A DNA stretch of 21,121 nucleotides. Origin: Thermoplasmata archaeon (lineage in GTDB: Archaea > Thermoplasmatota > E2 > UBA202 > DSCA01). Shown here in pieces: positions 1 to 8,103 of this stretch. A program made the translations under genes and the position numbers. The stretch spans positions 1 to 21,121 of the forward strand of contig JAGGSL010000018.1 of assembly GCA_021159125.1 (NCBI GenBank), written 5' to 3'. The stretch's first letter is position 1. Each line of letters begins with the position of its first letter. The notes below the pieces were generated by a model. The model made no database searches and was not told where the DNA came from. It was given only the letters and a program-made list of their open reading frames with translations.

Positions 1-284
1 AGATAACCAAATGATTCGATTAAACCCACCAAGAGTATATGTGTATCTTCCAATGAATAGTGATAAGGCAAGTAAATCTGCCTCATATTCATTGCCAAGT
101 ATAATCGGAGTAGACTCATTAATTTACTGTGATATCGCTCTTTATTTTAGACCATCCAAGCAAATAGCATGGTTTGAACTGCAAGATGAGTAAAAAAGAA
201 AGCACCGTAAAGCTAACCCTATTTCTGGCTTAGGCAGAGCAAGGAGAAAGGCATTTTAGCAAGAGGTTAGCATGATCACTCTTT
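1..284. other. Stretch with no convincing gene
   Basis: No reading frame here looks like a real gene. A 60-codon plus-strand frame at 11-193 has no domain, no ribosome binding site and no recognisable family, and a minus-strand frame from 119 runs off the left edge without a recognisable product. The stretch is AT-rich and lies beyond the decayed reading frame that follows the tRNA gene. It may be the remains of an integrated element or simply intergenic DNA. Confidence 0.4.
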
Positions 285-643
285 TTATTTTATTTTCCGC
301 TTTTTATGTCTAATCGCACTGCCAATTGTTTTCCCTACAGAAATCCCAAACAATTTTGCACTTTTTTGTATTCCTTTTGATACCAGAAAGGGTCTTTAGG
401 TCTTTTCTTCTTCTTTGCATCATTCATCCAGACCATGAACCATAACTTATGAAACCAGCAGTGTTTATTCATTTCTTTCGGTTTTTCTTACAGATGTTAT
501 TCCTTTTTGATTTTGAACTCCCTATAGCCAATAGGTGTAAACTCTAAATAATTCTCCTCTTTTCTTTTACATCGTTGGGTTGAGTAATTTGAGAGAAAAT
601 CATTACAGCCAATATTCCCTTTATCAAATGCCAGCTTTTGAAA
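285..643 (-). pseudogene. Decayed reading frame downstream of tRNA-Thr
   Basis: On the minus strand one frame reads from 643 towards 335 with coding-like composition but carries in-frame stops (TAA at 499-497 and again a few codons later). It then needs a -1 shift at an A-run near 368 to continue as a segment containing AKLFGISVGKT and ending at the TAA at 287-285. The last part looks like a short helix-turn-helix-type segment, which is an impression only. The upstream end has no start codon, since a TAA sits at 646-644. The only intact sub-frame with an ATG is 45 codons (472-335). It could be a decayed mobile-element or accessory gene; the family is not recognised. Confidence 0.3.
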
Positions 644-653
644 TTATATTAAA

Positions 654-724
654 GCCGCCTCCGGGAATCGAACCCGGGACCTATTCCTTACCAAGGAATC
701 GCTATGCCTCTAAGCCAAGGCGGC
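654..724 (-). tRNA. tRNA-Thr (anticodon GGT)
   Basis: The minus strand folds into a cloverleaf of 71 nt. The acceptor stem pairs GCCGCCT with AGGCGGC, the T arm is CCGGG-TTCGAAT-CCCGG, and the anticodon stem ATTCC/GGAAT encloses the loop TTGGTAA, giving anticodon GGT (threonine, ACC/ACT codons). The D arm has a 3-bp GCT/AGC stem. CCA is not encoded, as the following bases are TTT, so it must be added after transcription. No intron is needed to form the anticodon arm. It is transcribed away from the pilin-like operon. Confidence 0.96.
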
Positions 725-747
725 CGCAATCAGAATATTTAGGGCTG

Positions 748-757
748 TATTTAATAA
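748..757 (-). promoter_or_regulatory. Probable TATA box of tRNA-Thr
   Basis: On the minus strand the sequence TTATTAAATA is centred about 28 nt upstream of the tRNA 5' end, the spacing expected for an archaeal TATA box. It lies in the divergent region shared with the large operon. Confidence 0.45.
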
Positions 758-801
758 TTTTGTGAGGTGATTTTTGAAAGGGGCATATATCTCCTCAAAA
801 A

Positions 802-810
802 TTTTAAATA
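802..810 (+). promoter_or_regulatory. Probable TATA box of the prepilin-like operon
   Basis: TTTTAAATA is centred about 36 nt before the ATG at 842. That would place the transcript start near 831, leaving a short leader with a GAGGT ribosome binding site (834-838). No comparable TATA box followed by a gap is seen between the later genes of the operon, so this may be the main promoter for the ten genes up to 9259. Confidence 0.5.
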
Positions 811-841
811 AAAATTTTTCATTCACATTTCTCGAGGTAAA

Positions 842-1309
842 ATGGAGATAAGAGGCCTGATTGGGGATAAAAGGGCTATTGAAGGGCTGCCAATGAGGCT
901 GATTATCCTGGTAGTAATTGCGGGCGTTGTGTTGGCGGCTATAATAACAATGATACCGCATCCGAAAGGCAATCTCCAGGTGGAGTGTGTTTCTGTCGAT
1001 GGCAATGACGGAAATTTGAAAACCATACACGACTCTGGAAGGGGTGAAGTCTCTGCTGGCGACTTCGATGTGGTGGTAAAGGTTACAGATGACAAGGGGA
1101 AGGCGATTTCAGGTGCCTCGGTAACTCTTACTGGTGCAAATGGGGCTGGCTCGGGCAAGACAGGAGATGACGGAACTGCTGTAATCACAGTAACTGGAGT
1201 CAAATTGAATGCGAATGAGGATGTGGATTACATGAAGGTAACGGTGACTGCATCTGGCTACCATAAGTATGAAGAAGAAAATTTTATCGTGATATCAAGG
1301 GTAGGGTAG
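842..1309 (+). CDS. Prepilin-like protein with Ig-like domain (first of pair)
   Basis: A 155-residue protein and first gene of the operon. A charged leader ends in DKRA (residues 9-12), followed directly by a hydrophobic helix (about 18-38). The likely class III signal peptidase cut is after A12, which would leave the helix on the mature N-terminus as in type IV pilins. The rest (about 73-152) looks like a single Ig-like beta-sandwich of the kind found in bacterial Ig-like and carboxypeptidase-regulatory domains, with a VKVTDDKGKAISGASVTL-type strand pattern and a GKTGDDG turn. The motif EGLPMR after the cut recurs in the next protein. Start chosen at the ATG with GAGGT 3 nt upstream. It probably serves as a small surface-filament subunit; family and function are inferred from architecture. 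Confidence 0.75.
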   Translation: MEIRGLIGDKRAIEGLPMRLIILVVIAGVVLAAIITMIPHPKGNLQVECVSVDGNDGNLKTIHDSGRGEVSAGDFDVVVKVTDDKGKAISGASVTLTGANGAGSGKTGDDGTAVITVTGVKLNANEDVDYMKVTVTASGYHKYEEENFIVISRVG

Positions 1310-1321
1310 TTGTTGTGGCAT

Positions 1322-1726
1322 ATGGACAAAAAAGCTGTCACGGAACTGCCGATGCGTATGGTTGTTACGCTTGTCATCGGTGGGGTCGCATTGGGCTCCG
1401 TAACATACTATCTTACCTCAAACTGTTGGAGCCCTGAAAACATACAGGTCAGCTGGAGCCCCGAAGTGCTTAATGAGGGAAGTAACACTCTTGAAGTAAA
1501 GGTGACAGATGGGCATGGAAAGCCCATTAAAAATGCTATTGTTACTGTAGTAGGTCTGGGCACCGCATCATCTAACAAAACAGGGAGTAATGGTGAAGTT
1601 TACCTCCATATCAATCCAATATTGCCCAAATATAGGAATGAAGGATATCTCAGTATCCAGGTGAAGGCAGGCGGATGCTATAGGGATTTCACTCAGAGCG
1701 ATGCTATAAAAGTTGTGAAGAGATAA
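1322..1726 (+). CDS. Prepilin-like protein with Ig-like domain (second of pair)
   Basis: 134 residues, built like the protein just upstream: leader MDKKA, then VTELPMRM and one hydrophobic helix (11-30), then an Ig-like region (about 50-132) containing LEVKVTDGHGKPIKNAIVTV and a NKTGSNG turn. The two proteins align along their whole length and look like a tandem duplication that has diverged. The leader is only five residues if the ATG at 1322 is used; in-frame TTG codons at 1310 and 1313 could extend it. The ATG is preferred although its ribosome binding site is weak. Two cysteines (C35, C119) could form a disulfide outside the cell. Gap to the preceding stop is 12 nt. Confidence 0.72.
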   Translation: MDKKAVTELPMRMVVTLVIGGVALGSVTYYLTSNCWSPENIQVSWSPEVLNEGSNTLEVKVTDGHGKPIKNAIVTVVGLGTASSNKTGSNGEVYLHINPILPKYRNEGYLSIQVKAGGCYRDFTQSDAIKVVKR

Positions 1727-1728
1727 GC

Positions 1729-2382
1729 ATGTTACTAAAATTTGGTAATATCGAGAGCAAAAGCAGGGAAGAAGTAGATGTAGGGCAAATCAGAAGCTGG
1801 ATAAGAAGAATAGAGCAAAACATAGACAGCATCGATAAGAGATTGGATGCAGTGGAAAGAAGGCTATCTGGAGAGATATTCACATCGCCAAAAATATTGA
1901 AAAACGAGAGCAAAAGCAATTCTGAAGTGTTGGATCGTAAAATACAGGAATTATCCCAGAAATTGGACGAAGAAATAAGGAATATGAGGGAAGAGATGCT
2001 TAGATTTGGGAGGGTGGGTGATAGAACTTATTTTGCAGGCGAAAATAGGAGCAGAAGGGGGCCAGTTGTAATATCTCACAGTAGCAAGGGAAAAGAAGGT
2101 TTAACTGATGAGCAAGAGCATGCAAAGGAGATAGCAGAGCTTGAGAGGAGAATTGAAAGAATGGAGAAAAGAAAAACCACAGTAAAGGTGGGAAGAGTAG
2201 AAATTCCCATAGAGATAACAGGGATTGTAGGTGGCATTTTTGCCTTTATAATAGCAGCTCTTCTGTTTGAGGGTTATAAGAACATAGTCACCTCGCCCGT
2301 ATTTTGTATGCTTGCGGGTGCGGTGCTTGTATCTGCTGCTGCCCTGAAAACATATTTGATAAATAAAAATGAAAAGGTGTAG
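1729..2382 (+). CDS. Coiled-coil protein with two C-terminal membrane helices
   Basis: 217 residues without a prepilin leader. Heptad-like, strongly charged stretches at about 18-50, 66-92 and 126-150 predict coiled coils, followed by two hydrophobic helices (about 163-182 and 190-210) with a short loop between them. The long N-terminal part is therefore probably cytoplasmic with a hairpin anchor. Start is the ATG 2 nt after the previous stop, and its end overlaps the next gene by 14 nt, so it is translationally tied to pilin-like genes on both sides. It could be an assembly platform, a scaffold or a regulator of filament assembly; no recognised family (it is not a TadC-type protein) and no enzymatic motif. 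Confidence 0.7.
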   Translation: MLLKFGNIESKSREEVDVGQIRSWIRRIEQNIDSIDKRLDAVERRLSGEIFTSPKILKNESKSNSEVLDRKIQELSQKLDEEIRNMREEMLRFGRVGDRTYFAGENRSRRGPVVISHSSKGKEGLTDEQEHAKEIAELERRIERMEKRKTTVKVGRVEIPIEITGIVGGIFAFIIAALLFEGYKNIVTSPVFCMLAGAVLVSAAALKTYLINKNEKV

Positions 2383-2833
2383 CATATCGAAGGACAAAAG
2401 AGGCATAATCGAGATGCCCATCCAGTATATAGTAGCCATCGCCATAGCATCAATTGCAATTGCCATCACAAGCTTTGCAGGATATCAAATGTGGAAAGAT
2501 ATGCAGGTTAAAGAAGCAATAAAAGAAGTTGATAAGATTGTAAAGGAAGCGGAGTTAATGTACAGTAGTGCAGACAATGGCACCACCCAAACCATTACCG
2601 TTGATTTTCCTCCGGGTATTGAAAAAGTCGTATTTGGCTCTGCTGATCCCAACAATTCCAATCGCTACTATATTCTCATGGACTGGGGCGAGAATAGGAG
2701 TTTTTATGCCCAGCATGCCTGTTTTACAGGTAATGATGATGGAAAAGCTGTGATTTACGGAGGCGCGAGAAGCATAACCCTCGAACTTTTGAATCATGGC
2801 GGGAATAAGTATGTCAAAGTCAGTATTCCTTGA
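2369..2833 (+). CDS. Prepilin-like protein, DKRG leader
   Basis: 154 residues. The leader ends in DKRG (9-12), with probable processing after G12, followed by IIEMPIQY and a long hydrophobic helix (about 18-38). The mature domain ends in beta-rich sequence with a GGARSITLELLNHGGNKYVK pattern. The same layout is found in the last gene of the operon (8720-9259), suggesting the two are diverged paralogues. The ATG lies inside the previous gene (14-nt overlap) with no obvious ribosome binding site, so translation is probably coupled. A probable minor pilin or pseudopilin facing outside. The single cysteine at C118 is unpaired within the mature domain. Confidence 0.72.
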   Translation: MKRCSISKDKRGIIEMPIQYIVAIAIASIAIAITSFAGYQMWKDMQVKEAIKEVDKIVKEAELMYSSADNGTTQTITVDFPPGIEKVVFGSADPNNSNRYYILMDWGENRSFYAQHACFTGNDDGKAVIYGGARSITLELLNHGGNKYVKVSIP

Positions 2834-3449
2834 CGATAAAAGAGGAGTTCTATCATGGTTACTTACACAGGTAGCCCTCCTGATGGCAGCAGGAGTTTTG
2901 ATAGGGGCAATCGCAGGAATAGCCTTTTACGCCGACTGGCAGAAGGAGGCAGAGGCCAGAAATATTGCATTAAATTTTGCAGCAACAGTCGAATCAATGG
3001 ATTTGAGGGAATTTCCAGGAGAAATTGTATATACATTCCCTCCCAAAAGTTATCACTATGAAGTGGAAATATCGACTGATTATGTCACCGTAACCAGGGA
3101 AGACGGCACCATTAAAAATAAAATATTTGGCAGGGAAGCATTTATTGTAAAGCCATATGTAAGAACACTGGCCCAGGGCTGGAGCAGCGGCAAAGAATTG
3201 CATAATTTTTTGAAGAGCGAATATGGGGCGGCAGGAGATGCCGATGACCCTATTACAGCCAGCCAGAAGAAAGAAGTGGTATCGTATCTGAAGAACGAGA
3301 TGTCATATACAGCCCATGAAATATCGGTCGATCCGATAAAAGCAAATGCAAATGAGCCGGTTTTCATAGAGAAGACATTCATTTATTTCAAAGAAAAAGG
3401 TGGAGATATTGAAAGGAAAGGCATTGTTATTATCCGTAGGGAGGTTTGA
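2811..3449 (+). CDS. Prepilin-like protein, DDKRG leader
   Basis: 212 residues from the ATG at 2811; an in-frame ATG at 2796 would add five. The 2811 start gives a 12-residue leader, MSKSVFLDDKRG, matching the length seen in two other members. The hydrophobic helix covers about 14-40. After the helix a segment FPGEIVYTFPPKSYHYEVEI resembles the first mature strands of the preceding protein (VDFPPGIEKV), so these small members may share a fold. The C-terminal half is longer and charged. Overlaps the preceding gene by 23 nt and ends 1 nt before the next start. Probable filament or pseudopilus subunit by architecture only. Confidence 0.7.
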   Translation: MSKSVFLDDKRGVLSWLLTQVALLMAAGVLIGAIAGIAFYADWQKEAEARNIALNFAATVESMDLREFPGEIVYTFPPKSYHYEVEISTDYVTVTREDGTIKNKIFGREAFIVKPYVRTLAQGWSSGKELHNFLKSEYGAAGDADDPITASQKKEVVSYLKNEMSYTAHEISVDPIKANANEPVFIEKTFIYFKEKGGDIERKGIVIIRREV

Positions 3450-3450
3450 A

Positions 3451-3936
3451 ATGCCATTTTTGAAAGATAAGAGAGGGATATCCGAAGAATTTACGTCTCT
3501 GCCTGCCCTGATGGTGGTGATGGTGGGTTTTGCCATTTTCTTCGCGTTGATAGCAGGCGTTTATACTTCGTATAACGAGAGAATGGAAGCCGTGGATAGA
3601 TATGAGGCAGCCAACTTTGTTTTAGAAAAACTTATGATGGTTGATGGGCCCTTAGGCGAAAAAGGCGTTATAATGCCAGGAGGTGTAATAAGTCTCCCTA
3701 AATTTAGCAGCCTTACAGCAGATGATATGGCCGATATAAGAGGGAATAGCAGTATAGTCGGCGTAAAATTTGGATTTAAATTGGAAGTAAGCGCAAAATA
3801 TAATGACAGCCCGGTAGAGAAAGGCATTGAGGATAGGCAGAAAGATACCGTCGCAGTGTCAAAGGAGGTACCTGTTTATTTGAATGATGCGCAAACCGTA
3901 CCTGGAATCTTCACAGTAATGGTTTGGAAAGAGTGA
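3451..3936 (+). CDS. Prepilin-like protein, KDKRG leader
   Basis: 161 residues. The start at 3451 is set by a strong GGGAGG ribosome binding site; an in-frame GTG at 3400 would add 17 residues inside the previous gene and break the leader pattern. Leader MPFLKDKRG, then ISEEFTSLPALM and a hydrophobic helix (about 18-38), so processing after G9 is expected. The early mature part (YNERMEAVDRYEAANFVLEKL) is an amphipathic helix continuing from the membrane helix, as in the N-terminal spine of type IV pilins. The remainder is beta-rich. It resembles, from memory, small proteins of haloarchaeal pilin-like clusters; this should be tested by profile search. Confidence 0.72.
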   Translation: MPFLKDKRGISEEFTSLPALMVVMVGFAIFFALIAGVYTSYNERMEAVDRYEAANFVLEKLMMVDGPLGEKGVIMPGGVISLPKFSSLTADDMADIRGNSSIVGVKFGFKLEVSAKYNDSPVEKGIEDRQKDTVAVSKEVPVYLNDAQTVPGIFTVMVWKE

Positions 3937-3940
3937 TGGA

Positions 3941-5137
3941 ATGATAAAAAGAGAATTTATGAGAGACAGGAGAGGCATATCCATCATGCAGGACGCAGTG
4001 CTTTTCTGTGTAATGGTGTCCCTATCCGGTGTGGTGCTCATGCCAGCTTTTACATCCAACGCTGTGCAGAAAGCATATATCGAAAAAGAAAACGAGGAGA
4101 AAGCAGAAGAAATTCTCCATAAATTTATGACATGCAAGGTAGATGAATTTGAACATCTAAATGCAGAAAACATATTGGACAGGGCTGGCATAAATGCATC
4201 CTACGGTTTACTCAAGCCATTAGTAGATGGTATGCTGGAGAAAGAGGAAATGCACCGTACTTATGCTGATTTATGCACAGAATGTATGGCATGTCAACTC
4301 AGGTTCTCTGGTAGACAACTAAATGTTTTGACCGAGAATTTTACTGAAATGACAGAGGCAAAATTAGGCGAATTTATGGATGAACAACTTGGCAGCAGAT
4401 ATTCATATAACTTTACAATAGTATGGAATCCCATTGCAGGATTTGATTTTGGTGGAGAGCTTTCAACAGGAGATGTCATTCCATCAGATGCTGATGTATA
4501 CACAGCCATTGCATATGCAACAATGCCCTCTTCTCTATTCACCAAAGATGTTAGCGTTCTATTGGAAAATATGAGGAATTATATTGAAAATTCTGTAAGT
4601 AAGAATGACTACGTTTCTGACTTTAGAGATGGACAGATATCTGAAGAAGAATTTAAGCAGCATCTAACAGAATTTTTGGTAAATCTTATTGATGACATAA
4701 TCTGGAGAGGTTTTGATAATGGAAGCAGCATACTGGATGTGAGCATAGATTACATTTTTCAGGGCGTAAAAAATGCCATAGAAGATGCCTTTGATGACGC
4801 ACTCAACATGACTGCCATCACAATCATGGAAGCAGCTGGAGAGAATTTTAGCGAGATGGTTGCCCGACTTATGAAAGATAGCTTTTGCCAGATTTTTCCA
4901 GTCATCAATGCATCTTTACCTATGAAGAAGTTGATAAGTGAAGTCAAAGAATCCATTAAAGAACAGGCAAAAAATTTCGTGAATGAAACTATAAAAAAGC
5001 GAGTTACGGCAATGGTGGAAAATGTGGCGAGCAATATTAATAAGTTCACAAACATCAGAGCAGAAATCATTAACTGGTTACTCCAGCAAATTAATTTTTG
5101 CAGGGCAAAAGTAATGTTATCAATATGGGAGGTATAA
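3941..5137 (+). CDS. Large prepilin-like protein with CxxCxxC motif
   Basis: 398 residues. Leader MIKREFMRDRRG with expected processing after G12, followed by ISIMQDAVLF and a hydrophobic helix (about 17-38). The rest has no further membrane helix and should be outside the cell; it is mostly helical with long amphipathic stretches (about 265-385). There are about eight N-x-S/T sequons, suggesting N-glycosylation. A tight C112-x2-C115-x2-C118 motif could bind metal or form disulfides. The N-terminal pattern is reminiscent of the haloarchaeal uncharacterised family I recall as DUF7284, not verified. Starts 4 nt after the previous stop and its stop overlaps the next start as TAATG. Confidence 0.72.
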   Translation: MIKREFMRDRRGISIMQDAVLFCVMVSLSGVVLMPAFTSNAVQKAYIEKENEEKAEEILHKFMTCKVDEFEHLNAENILDRAGINASYGLLKPLVDGMLEKEEMHRTYADLCTECMACQLRFSGRQLNVLTENFTEMTEAKLGEFMDEQLGSRYSYNFTIVWNPIAGFDFGGELSTGDVIPSDADVYTAIAYATMPSSLFTKDVSVLLENMRNYIENSVSKNDYVSDFRDGQISEEEFKQHLTEFLVNLIDDIIWRGFDNGSSILDVSIDYIFQGVKNAIEDAFDDALNMTAITIMEAAGENFSEMVARLMKDSFCQIFPVINASLPMKKLISEVKESIKEQAKNFVNETIKKRVTAMVENVASNINKFTNIRAEIINWLLQQINFCRAKVMLSIWEV

Positions 5138-8094
5138 TGGAGTTTATAGAAGATAGGAGAGGACGTGTGCCGTTTGCCGTGCTGGGAGTATTTTTACTTG
5201 TAGGTAGCGCTGTGACATCAGGGATCATAACAGGTCTTGAAAGAGAGCATGCCAGAGAAATCCCAATTACATTGAAAGCGGAATCAGTAAATTATTTGAT
5301 AAAGTACGCTGAAGCAGATATTTCACGTGCTTTGACTTATAGCTGCCTTCAGGCGTTAAAAAAAGTTGGAGAAAGCCCCGTTACTTATTCAAATTTATCA
5401 TCAGAGGCAGCGAAAGATTACTCAGATGAAAATGGAGATGGCAGGCCAGATGAAGATATAGTTGGCGAGAATGGGATTGTCGACACCTTCGATGAGAGTG
5501 TGAAATTTAACAAAAACTGGGCGCGTAATATGGTAAGGGTGAATTTTAACAGATATCTAAATGTAACATTCACTCATAATATTTATCAAGATAATGATTA
5601 TGCTATCAATGTTTTTGACCCTGAAAATAATGGGGCTATTGACGACTGGAGAGATATAGAGTTTGATGATATTGAAATGGAATTGGAGAGGGCAGTATAT
5701 GTAAAAAGCTTGGTTTCTGAAGATAAAAATGTTTATCCTGCCTATTGGAAAGCATCTGTAAAAAATTTGGAAATTGAGATTTGCAATTTATCATCAGGTG
5801 AGAATTTTTTACATTCAATAAATGTTAGCTGTCTCATCCCATCACGCCTCCCGTTGCTGATGGAGTTAACAGAAACATATCACAGCAGTATAAATGGAAT
5901 CTCCCCGCTTATGGGGCTGGTTACCGTAATGGGGGAAGGATGCACCGAAGTACGGGCCCTGCTTCAATATGCGGGCAAGTACAACTGGATTTCAAATATT
6001 GTGGATGACAGATGGATTCAGTACCTGACAAATGTTGGGCTTATTGCCATACAGTATTCTGTTTTCAATAGCGTAGATCCCATGGAATTGGTACATCTTG
6101 CATTAAATATCAATGACCTCATATCCAAAAGCAATATTACCGATGCAGACAGATATGTCAGTAATAATGCAGAAGATGAAATAAAAAATAAAATTCTGGG
6201 CACGCTTTCCCTTCCCATAGACTATAGGGAATACAGATTCAGAACATTTGGAAATGGGACAGATAAAAAAGCCGAAAAAGAATTGGGCAGTATTATAGGC
6301 AGTCAACATATGGAAAAAGGATATGCATCCGTATATAATCTATCAAGGGATATACTGAACGAAACCTCTGTTACCTATTACTACTTCAATGAAAGTGCCA
6401 ATCCAAAAATGCTGTTAGAAGACAGATGGATGGGATATAGCTTCACCAGAAATGGTTATAGATATCATCTTTCCACAGGACATGGGGATACAGACAATGC
6501 TGCTCTGCAGAAAATTTTTGTTAAAAAATATCTGCCTAAAACAAATTCTACGATTCTCCAGAAAATATCAGATGAAATTCGCAAAGAATACAGTGTTGGC
6601 TTTACCACATATATGAATAAAACAAAAATCAACGAGTCATATTCGAACTCCTTTTTGGGGGAGTGGAAAGGGCCTGTAAGCTGTGGAAAATGGAATCTTG
6701 TAAGAAGCGTCCCTGAAGGAAATATTTTGTTGGATGGTGAACTGCCCTTATCTGTCCCTCGCTATAAAGAAACGTGGAAACTGGAATGGGAAAGAAAGGA
6801 AATATGGGAGCATAAAGAATGCCATATAGAGCATGTCGGAAATGATACAATAGAAGTGTGCAACTGGATTCCGTATAATATAACTCACTACTATACTGAA
6901 GAGGTTAATTTCAGTTTAATTGTTTCTGATTACCCTGAGCATGTACAGGACATATTTTGCCACAAAAAAGTTTTCGGAAACCCTCCTCATAAACGGCATG
7001 AGGACGACAATATGGAATTTTTATTGAGAAAATATGTAAATAATTATTTCACCAACTGGAGAGATTATTATACGGATACCAGTAAAGATGCAGGTATTGG
7101 AGAAAATATGACTTTTCCGCATATAAGGTGGGAAAATAATGTTGCAGATGGGGATGAAACTGGCTATGATAAAATAAAGTGGGTGACAGATGAGTGTGTA
7201 GCTGCATTGTACAATATAACCAAAATGATTAAGGAAGACAGTAATAAATATGGCAATATATCAGACCATTTTAATAATACTGCAGTGAACTTATCCTTGA
7301 TAGATATGGAGAGAGATCTGGTGGTTAAGGAATTTGAGGATAACAGGGGCAGATATCTGGATGAGGGATATTATATGGAGGGGGGCGAATATAAGAGCGT
7401 TGCTGCAAAGGTTATCCTTGAAATCAGGAAGTGGTTTTTGGACGAAATAGAAAAAAAATTGAATGCTTCTTATGCTGGCGTAGCAAGAGAAGAAATAGAT
7501 GAGCAATTGAGAAGTTACAGTACCGGCGCTTTCAAAAGCTATCAGGATTATGAAGATGCCATTGATGAATACAAAAACAGCATTTCCCAGCTCACAGACA
7601 TTCAGTTTGGCAATCAGATGAAGTTGAAAAAAGGATGGGAAGAAAATGTGACTTTAACAATAAGTACAGACCCGGATTATTTTGATTTTAACAATCCCCC
7701 GTCCAGGGAGGAGGACTGGCGGTTTGATGTAAAAAATATCTGTTTGTTTGGCCCTACAGGGTTGCCGTTGCTTCCGACTCCTGTGACGCCTTGGATTGTA
7801 ACAATAAACTCATGGTACATACATGTTGACGGGCACTGGGATACTTTTAAGGTGATTGACAGCAGCGATGAAACCCATCCGGACCCGCTGTTTGGTCATA
7901 TCGGGCAGACATATACCCGGGAAAGAAAAATAGTATTTGATACGGTGTGCTATCCAGAAGACAGCCCGGAAATAGGGCAGTGCAGAAGGTTAAACTTTGA
8001 ATTTGATACAATGAGTTTAGCCATTGTTCCATCTGGCAGATTGCCTATTGGAGATCTGGATGGTATTGTAGAATCAGATAGTGTTGGAAATTAG
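5137..8094 (+). CDS. Giant prepilin-like surface protein (DUF7286-like)
   Basis: 985 residues, far beyond a normal pilin. Leader MEFIEDRRG then RVPFAVLGVFLLVGSAV: one N-terminal hydrophobic helix (about 11-33) and no other, so almost the whole protein lies outside. The start at 5137 has GGGAGGT 3 nt upstream and forms a TAATG overlap; upstream in-frame TTG and ATG codons are less likely. About 22 N-x-S/T sequons are spread along it, and D97-x-N99-x-D101-G plus D105 look like a calcium-binding loop. The RVPFAVLG start resembles the haloarchaeal family I recall as DUF7286, not verified. Candidate roles are a tip adhesin or an outsized structural subunit. No catalytic motif was recognised. Confidence 0.78.
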   Translation: MEFIEDRRGRVPFAVLGVFLLVGSAVTSGIITGLEREHAREIPITLKAESVNYLIKYAEADISRALTYSCLQALKKVGESPVTYSNLSSEAAKDYSDENGDGRPDEDIVGENGIVDTFDESVKFNKNWARNMVRVNFNRYLNVTFTHNIYQDNDYAINVFDPENNGAIDDWRDIEFDDIEMELERAVYVKSLVSEDKNVYPAYWKASVKNLEIEICNLSSGENFLHSINVSCLIPSRLPLLMELTETYHSSINGISPLMGLVTVMGEGCTEVRALLQYAGKYNWISNIVDDRWIQYLTNVGLIAIQYSVFNSVDPMELVHLALNINDLISKSNITDADRYVSNNAEDEIKNKILGTLSLPIDYREYRFRTFGNGTDKKAEKELGSIIGSQHMEKGYASVYNLSRDILNETSVTYYYFNESANPKMLLEDRWMGYSFTRNGYRYHLSTGHGDTDNAALQKIFVKKYLPKTNSTILQKISDEIRKEYSVGFTTYMNKTKINESYSNSFLGEWKGPVSCGKWNLVRSVPEGNILLDGELPLSVPRYKETWKLEWERKEIWEHKECHIEHVGNDTIEVCNWIPYNITHYYTEEVNFSLIVSDYPEHVQDIFCHKKVFGNPPHKRHEDDNMEFLLRKYVNNYFTNWRDYYTDTSKDAGIGENMTFPHIRWENNVADGDETGYDKIKWVTDECVAALYNITKMIKEDSNKYGNISDHFNNTAVNLSLIDMERDLVVKEFEDNRGRYLDEGYYMEGGEYKSVAAKVILEIRKWFLDEIEKKLNASYAGVAREEIDEQLRSYSTGAFKSYQDYEDAIDEYKNSISQLTDIQFGNQMKLKKGWEENVTLTISTDPDYFDFNNPPSREEDWRFDVKNICLFGPTGLPLLPTPVTPWIVTINSWYIHVDGHWDTFKVIDSSDETHPDPLFGHIGQTYTRERKIVFDTVCYPEDSPEIGQCRRLNFEFDTMSLAIVPSGRLPIGDLDGIVESDSVGN

Positions 8095-8103
8095 AGGTGA
8101 GAT

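Noticed and set aside
11..193. 60-codon plus-strand frame near the left edge
   Set aside because: No family, no ribosome binding site or promoter, and no coding-like pattern; it lies in a decayed region.
360..375. Programmed frameshift at the A-run in the decayed frame
   Set aside because: The A-run is not in the right phase for a standard slippery heptamer, and the frame already has other stops, so decay is simpler.
580..765. Plus-strand frame across the tRNA
   Set aside because: It runs through the tRNA-Thr gene on the opposite strand and has no support of its own.
823..1203. 126-codon minus-strand frame opposite the first pilin-like gene
   Set aside because: It is the antisense shadow of a gene with clear leader, helix and Ig-like domain.
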